Part shown: positions 4,727-5,813 of the stretch, piece by piece
Position numbering within the stretch: position 1 is the first letter of the stretch
Layout: every line of letters begins with the position of its first letter
Assembly (NCBI GenBank): GCA_030640725.1
Contig: DAOWIV010000211.1
Location: 1-5,813, forward strand
Reading direction: 5' to 3'
DNA length: 5,813 bases
From: Methanosarcinales archaeon
GTDB lineage: Archaea; Halobacteriota; Methanosarcinia; Methanosarcinales; Methanogasteraceae
Notes under the pieces: generated by a model
What the model was told of the DNA's origin: nothing
The model's input: the letters and a program-made list of their open reading frames with translations, nothing else
Databases searched by the model: none
Program-made: the position numbers and the translations under genes

Positions 4727-5813
4727 TTATCGGAAGCGTGATGCTGAATCTGGCTTTCATCTGCGGGCTTGTTGCAGTGAGTTTGCTTACTTTATATGAT
4801 TCAAAACGGTTCAAGTTAAAGCTAAAGCCTGATAAGGCAATCATAGTTGCAACACGGGCTGCATTCTTCTTTATGAGCATGGCGATGTTCACGATGGTGT
4901 GGCATTTCATTACCGGTGACTACAGTATCCTGTACGTGTGGCAGTACTGCAACAACGAGATGTCGCTGCCATATAAGATCGCCGCGGTCTTTGCAGGGCA
5001 GCAGGGCACGTACCTGCTCTGGGCATGGGCGTCGTTCTTCTTTGTCTGGCTCGTGACGGAAGAATACAGGTTCAGGAACCCGTTGCACCAGACGACAGGA
5101 CTCATCGCGCTGGTGATATCGCTGTTTATACTTATGCTATGCATCATATCAGAGCCGTTCAAGCCGATTCTCGATATGATTGGCCACATCCCTGCCGATG
5201 GAAACGGGCTGAACCCGGTCTTTATCACGGTATGGCTGATTCTCCACCCATTTATCACATTCATCTCTTATGCAGCGACGATCATCCCTGCCTCGGCTGC
5301 GATAGCGCATCTGATCACGGGCATGAGGGGTTGGCACAGGATCTCGAAACAGTGGATCAGGGTCTCGTGGTTCGGTCTCTCGATATGCATGGCAACAGGC
5401 GGCGCATGGGCGTACAAACTCGTCGGATGGAACGGCTTCTGGAACTGGGACCCGGTGCAGACGGCAACGCTTGTTTTGTGGATGCTCATGACTGCGGCGG
5501 CGCATGTACTTGCCCGCTACAACGAAGGAAAGGAATATACTACCGCTGCACCAGTATTTACGATATTTTTGTTCATCGCAACCATATATGTAACACTGAT
5601 CACCAGACATGGAATCATTCACTCGCTCCACGACTTTCCGGGCACGGAAACCGCGGGATTGCTGATCATGGGCATACTTGTCCTGTGCAGCATCACAATC
5701 GTGCTTAGTGCAATAAAGTTCGTGAGAGTCGTTGTAACGGGCACCCGGAAAAAATCCGTCTTTTCGCCACGCAACACCTTCCTCTGCACCATCATCCTGC
5801 TAATGCTCATCGC
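4723..5813 (+). CDS. ccmF: Cytochrome c haem lyase subunit CcmF (3' partial)
   Basis: CcmF takes haem from CcmE and, with CcmH, attaches it to the CxxCH cysteines of apocytochromes on the outer face of the cytoplasmic membrane (system I maturation). 363 codons are visible with no stop; bacterial CcmF is about 650 residues, so slightly over half is here. Family signatures in order: DYSILYVWQY and SLPYKIAAVFAGQQGTYLLWAW (residues 92-102, cf. bacterial GHEGSLLLW); LHPF with His175; the haem-handling WWD segment GWNGFWNWDPVQ (235-246); AAAH with His261; and TRHGIIHSLHDF with His303. These three His fall at or next to E. coli positions P-His1 H173, TM-His1 H261 and P-His2 H303. TM-His2 (H491) lies beyond the window. 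Several long hydrophobic segments fit a polytopic membrane protein. Differences from bacteria include Gln where WDPVE has Glu, and GQQGT for GHEGS. Its place directly after two cytochromes needing about 32 haems fits a maturation role. CcsA-type proteins share the WWD motif, but the N-terminal signatures favour CcmF. Confidence 0.92.
   Translation, partial: MIIGSVMLNLAFICGLVAVSLLTLYDSKRFKLKLKPDKAIIVATRAAFFFMSMAMFTMVWHFITGDYSILYVWQYCNNEMSLPYKIAAVFAGQQGTYLLWAWASFFFVWLVTEEYRFRNPLHQTTGLIALVISLFILMLCIISEPFKPILDMIGHIPADGNGLNPVFITVWLILHPFITFISYAATIIPASAAIAHLITGMRGWHRISKQWIRVSWFGLSICMATGGAWAYKLVGWNGFWNWDPVQTATLVLWMLMTAAAHVLARYNEGKEYTTAAPVFTIFLFIATIYVTLITRHGIIHSLHDFPGTETAGLLIMGILVLCSITIVLSAIKFVRVVVTGTRKKSVFSPRNTFLCTIILLMLI

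Noticed and set aside
4640..4730. Internal promoter or terminator at the gene junctions
   Set aside because: The junctions are overlapping coding sequence with no T-rich run, hairpin or clear TATA-like box.
5025..5708. + strand open frame of 227 codons
   Set aside because: It is a shifted-frame shadow of ccmF; the ccmF frame carries the WWD motif and conserved histidines throughout this stretch, and the shadow product has no hydrophobic segments.

Overview
The window is a dense block on the + strand of three co-directional, overlapping genes with no intergenic space. Two large multiheme c-type cytochromes are followed by the start of ccmF, the cytochrome c haem lyase subunit. An archaeon is the best guess. 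Both cytochromes are rich in Asn-X-Ser/Thr sequons. The first ends in repeats that resemble the S-layer domain of Methanosarcina-type archaea. The ribosome-binding sites are GGTG/GGAGG-like, and the haem lyase sequence is divergent. Archaea with this combination include ANME-2/Methanoperedens-type methanotrophs, Syntrophoarchaeum-like alkane oxidisers and some Archaeoglobales. I cannot choose among them from this sequence, and the lineage is inference.

Layout. (1) Positions 1-2285: 3' part of a multiheme cytochrome, open at the window's left edge. The visible part has 14 CxxCH motifs and one CX4CH motif, a PPC-like beta domain in the middle, and two S-layer-like repeats at the end with a haem site between them. 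An ATG at 96 looks like a start, but the frame is open upstream and codes two more CxxCH motifs, so the gene begins outside the window. (2) Positions 2282-4726: a complete 814-residue multiheme cytochrome with an N-terminal signal/anchor segment, 16 CxxCH motifs and one CX3CH motif, an Ig-like domain, and a C-terminal membrane anchor with a basic tail. (3) Positions 4723-5813: the first 363 codons of ccmF, running off the right edge, with the WWD motif and three of the four key histidines.

Both gene junctions are 4-base ATGA overlaps, each preceded by a ribosome-binding-like sequence, so the three genes are probably co-transcribed and translationally coupled. The simplest joint model is an extracellular electron-transfer module. 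The anchored cytochrome would carry electrons away from the cytoplasmic membrane. The S-layer-like cytochrome would pass them through or along the cell envelope. CcmF would help attach the roughly 32 haems visible here. S-layer/multiheme fusions are already known from ANME archaea. The less ordinary points are the two non-canonical haem motifs, the haem site between the S-layer-like repeats, the early end of the second repeat, and sequons that overlap haem-binding cysteines.
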